16,517 nucleotides of DNA from Phyllobacteriaceae bacterium (GTDB taxonomy: Bacteria; Pseudomonadota; Alphaproteobacteria; Rhizobiales; Rhizobiaceae), in contig JAHEGF010000050.1 in assembly GCA_024645155.1 (NCBI GenBank), positions 1-16,517 of the forward strand. The letters run 5' to 3'. This document shows, in pieces, positions 15,342 through 16,517 of this stretch. Position 1 is the stretch's first letter; every line of letters starts with the position of its first letter. A program made the position numbers and the translations under genes. Below the pieces are notes generated by a model. That model did not search any database, was not told the DNA's origin, and worked only from the letters and a program-made list of their open reading frames with translations.

Positions 15342-15522
15342 GATTTAGTTCACCTGTTGATCCGCGTGCATTCATCACTGCGGAATTTGCAATGTGCGGT
15401 CCCTTGGGAATGACCGCTTCACATCGCCCTTATGTCACCCGACTGTGAGGCAATAACGGCATGACAAGTCAAACTGTATGACAATTTGTTACAATGGCGA
15501 CAGGTCAGAGGCACTGCCGCAA
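15342..15522. other. Intergenic region upstream of the lytic transglycosylase, with ATGACAA direct repeat
   Basis: This 181-base stretch is less GC-rich than the genes around it and contains no open frame I can support. ATGACAA occurs twice on the plus strand at 15461-15467 and 15478-15484, 17 bases apart (TTGTCAT on the strand of the transglycosylase gene), followed by TTTGTTACAA. It could be a regulator-binding site or part of a promoter, but no clear -35/-10 pair is visible. Confidence 0.3.
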
Positions 15523-16275
15523 TCAGTCAAGACCTGCGATCAATCTGTGAAGTGTGTCGATCGTCGAGACATCGGCCACCCCGTCCACACGCTGCGGTCG
15601 GAAATGGCGCTGAAAGGCTTCGACAACCGCTTTCGTCCGCTCGTCGAAGGTACCCGTTATGTCCACTCCGTAGCCGTAAAGGGCATACATGGATTGCAAT
15701 GCCTCCACCGGCTGCCCTGTATCACCCAGTGAGAAAAACCTTCCGCTGCGGATCGTCGCCGGATCAACAAAATGGCCAATTCCGGCTTCGTACAGCCTTC
15801 GCCAGGGAAACTTTTCGCCCGGATCACATTTGCGGCCCGGTGACGTATCCGAATGGGCCAGCACCCGTTCGGGCGCAATCGCATTGCGTTCAATGATCGA
15901 CCGGCTCAGCGTAATGACTTCTTCGATCTGCCGGTCCGGAAAATCGGGATATCCGAAGGCGTGGCCCGGATTGACGATTTCAATCCCGATCGAATGCGAA
16001 TTGATATCGGTCTCGCCAGCCCAGAAACCGGCACCGGCATGCCATGCGCGCAGTCCTTCCGGCACCATCTGCACCGTTCGGCCGTCCTCATGAACGATAT
16101 AGTGGCACGATACTTCGCTTTCGGGACTGCAAAGCCAATCCTGCGCCGATTGTCCGGTTTCCATCCCGGTGTAATGCAGCAGCAGCATGTCCGGCTTTTT
16201 GTTGTCTCGGCGTTCGCCTGAGTTCGGAGAGGCCGCCACCTCACAGCCCGGCACGTCCGGCGAAAACGAAGTCAT
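15523..16275 (-). CDS. N-acetylmuramoyl-L-alanine amidase, AmiD-like, with peptidoglycan-binding domain
   Basis: A 250-residue zinc amidase of the Amidase_2 (PGRP-like) family, cutting the bond between MurNAc and L-alanine. The catalytic domain (about 25-165) has the zinc ligands His34 (LLLHYTGM), His141 (LAHSD) and Asp151 (KCDPGEKFPW), plus SVSCHYIV-like ESEVSCHYIV, WHAG and the SIGIEIVN glutamate (Glu99). Residues about 178-245 form a peptidoglycan-binding domain 1 helix bundle (LGDTGQPVEALQ to TIDTLHRL). No signal peptide is visible, unlike the lipoprotein AmiD of E. coli. It may therefore act on cytoplasmic anhydro-muropeptides (AmpD-like recycling) or be exported another way. Its ATG overlaps the stop of the upstream DnaJ-domain gene as ATGA, so the two are probably co-translated. 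Confidence 0.92.
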   Translation of the reverse strand: MTSFSPDVPGCEVAASPNSGERRDNKKPDMLLLHYTGMETGQSAQDWLCSPESEVSCHYIVHEDGRTVQMVPEGLRAWHAGAGFWAGETDINSHSIGIEIVNPGHAFGYPDFPDRQIEEVITLSRSIIERNAIAPERVLAHSDTSPGRKCDPGEKFPWRRLYEAGIGHFVDPATIRSGRFFSLGDTGQPVEALQSMYALYGYGVDITGTFDERTKAVVEAFQRHFRPQRVDGVADVSTIDTLHRLIAGLD

Positions 16276-16517
16276 GCGTCTTCCTTGGCCCGTTCGATAC
16301 GTTCATAGGCATGGTTGATTGCCGCCAGCTTGTCATTTGCAATGGTGACAAACTCGGGTGGCAGGCCGTGCGCAATCATTTTGTCGGGATGATTTTCGCG
16401 CGCGAGCTGGCGGTAGCGCGCACGGATTTCCGAAAAGGGCATCGACCGGTCGACGCCCAGAACAGTATAAGGATCAGCCGCGCCAAGATCGACGTGTCGC
16501 GCAAGGATACGGTCGTA
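16272..16517 (-). CDS. DnaJ-domain protein (DjlA-like), 3' end only
   Basis: The last 81 codons of a minus-strand gene that enters from the right edge. The visible part is a J domain: DPYTVLGV (15-22), an IRARYRQLARENHPDK stretch carrying the HPD motif (43-45) that stimulates Hsp70 ATPase, and a final helix ending INHAYERIERAKEDA. A J domain at the extreme C-terminus is the DjlA/TerB-type layout (TerB-like domain first), and this gene next to an AmiD-like amidase is a familiar rhizobial arrangement. The N-terminal part is outside the window, so the TerB assignment is an inference. The stop overlaps the amidase start as ATGA. Confidence 0.88.
   Translation of the reverse strand, partial: YDRILARHVDLGAADPYTVLGVDRSMPFSEIRARYRQLARENHPDKMIAHGLPPEFVTIANDKLAAINHAYERIERAKEDA

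Noticed and set aside
1..16517. CRISPR arrays, insertion sequences, prophage genes or tRNA genes
   Set aside because: No spaced repeat array, transposase-like frame, integrase, attachment-site duplication or tRNA cloverleaf was seen on either strand.

Overview
This GC-rich window reads as a chromosomal segment of an alphaproteobacterium, most likely order Hyphomicrobiales (Rhizobiales). The basis is the gene set and order (djlA-like gene, AmiD-like amidase, SLT-type transglycosylase, rnpB, a Cys/Met-metabolism PLP enzyme, then mraZ and the dcw cluster), the rhizobial-looking N-termini of MraZ, FtsL, MraY and FtsW, and a class III cyclase with TolB-like and TPR parts. I cannot name a genus.

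Left part (1-9316, minus strand): an uninterrupted division and cell wall (dcw) operon. In transcription order it is mraZ, rsmH, ftsL, ftsI, murE, murF, mraY, murD and the start of ftsW, which runs off the left edge. Genes are joined by ATGA overlaps (mraZ/rsmH, ftsL/ftsI, murE/murF), a TGATG overlap (murD/ftsW) or gaps of 60 bases or less. The operon encodes a transcription regulator, an rRNA methylase, the FtsL/FtsI/FtsW septal machinery and the cytoplasmic Mur ligases plus MraY that make lipid I.

Control region (9316-9691): upstream of mraZ there are four GGG repeats spaced exactly 10 bp apart, matching the known layout of MraZ-binding sites. They overlap a possible promoter. A small, previously easy-to-miss ORF follows whose stop overlaps the mraZ start (TAATG). 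The plus-strand half of the region is the leader of the PLP enzyme and holds two hairpins.

Middle (9692-11496): a trans-sulfuration-type PLP enzyme on the plus strand converges on rnpB (RNase P RNA, minus strand). rnpB has a visible -35/-10 promoter with a 17-bp spacer.

Right part (11497-16517): a short-chain dehydrogenase and a class III adenylate cyclase on the plus strand. The cyclase carries an in-frame amber codon that cuts off its last TPR segment. A bidirectional terminator separates it from three minus-strand genes: a secreted lytic transglycosylase, an N-acetylmuramoyl-L-alanine amidase with a peptidoglycan-binding domain, and the 3' end of a DnaJ-domain (DjlA-like) gene that overlaps the amidase by ATGA. 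Peptidoglycan synthesis and peptidoglycan turnover genes therefore flank a small metabolic/signalling segment. I found no mobile element, CRISPR array or tRNA.
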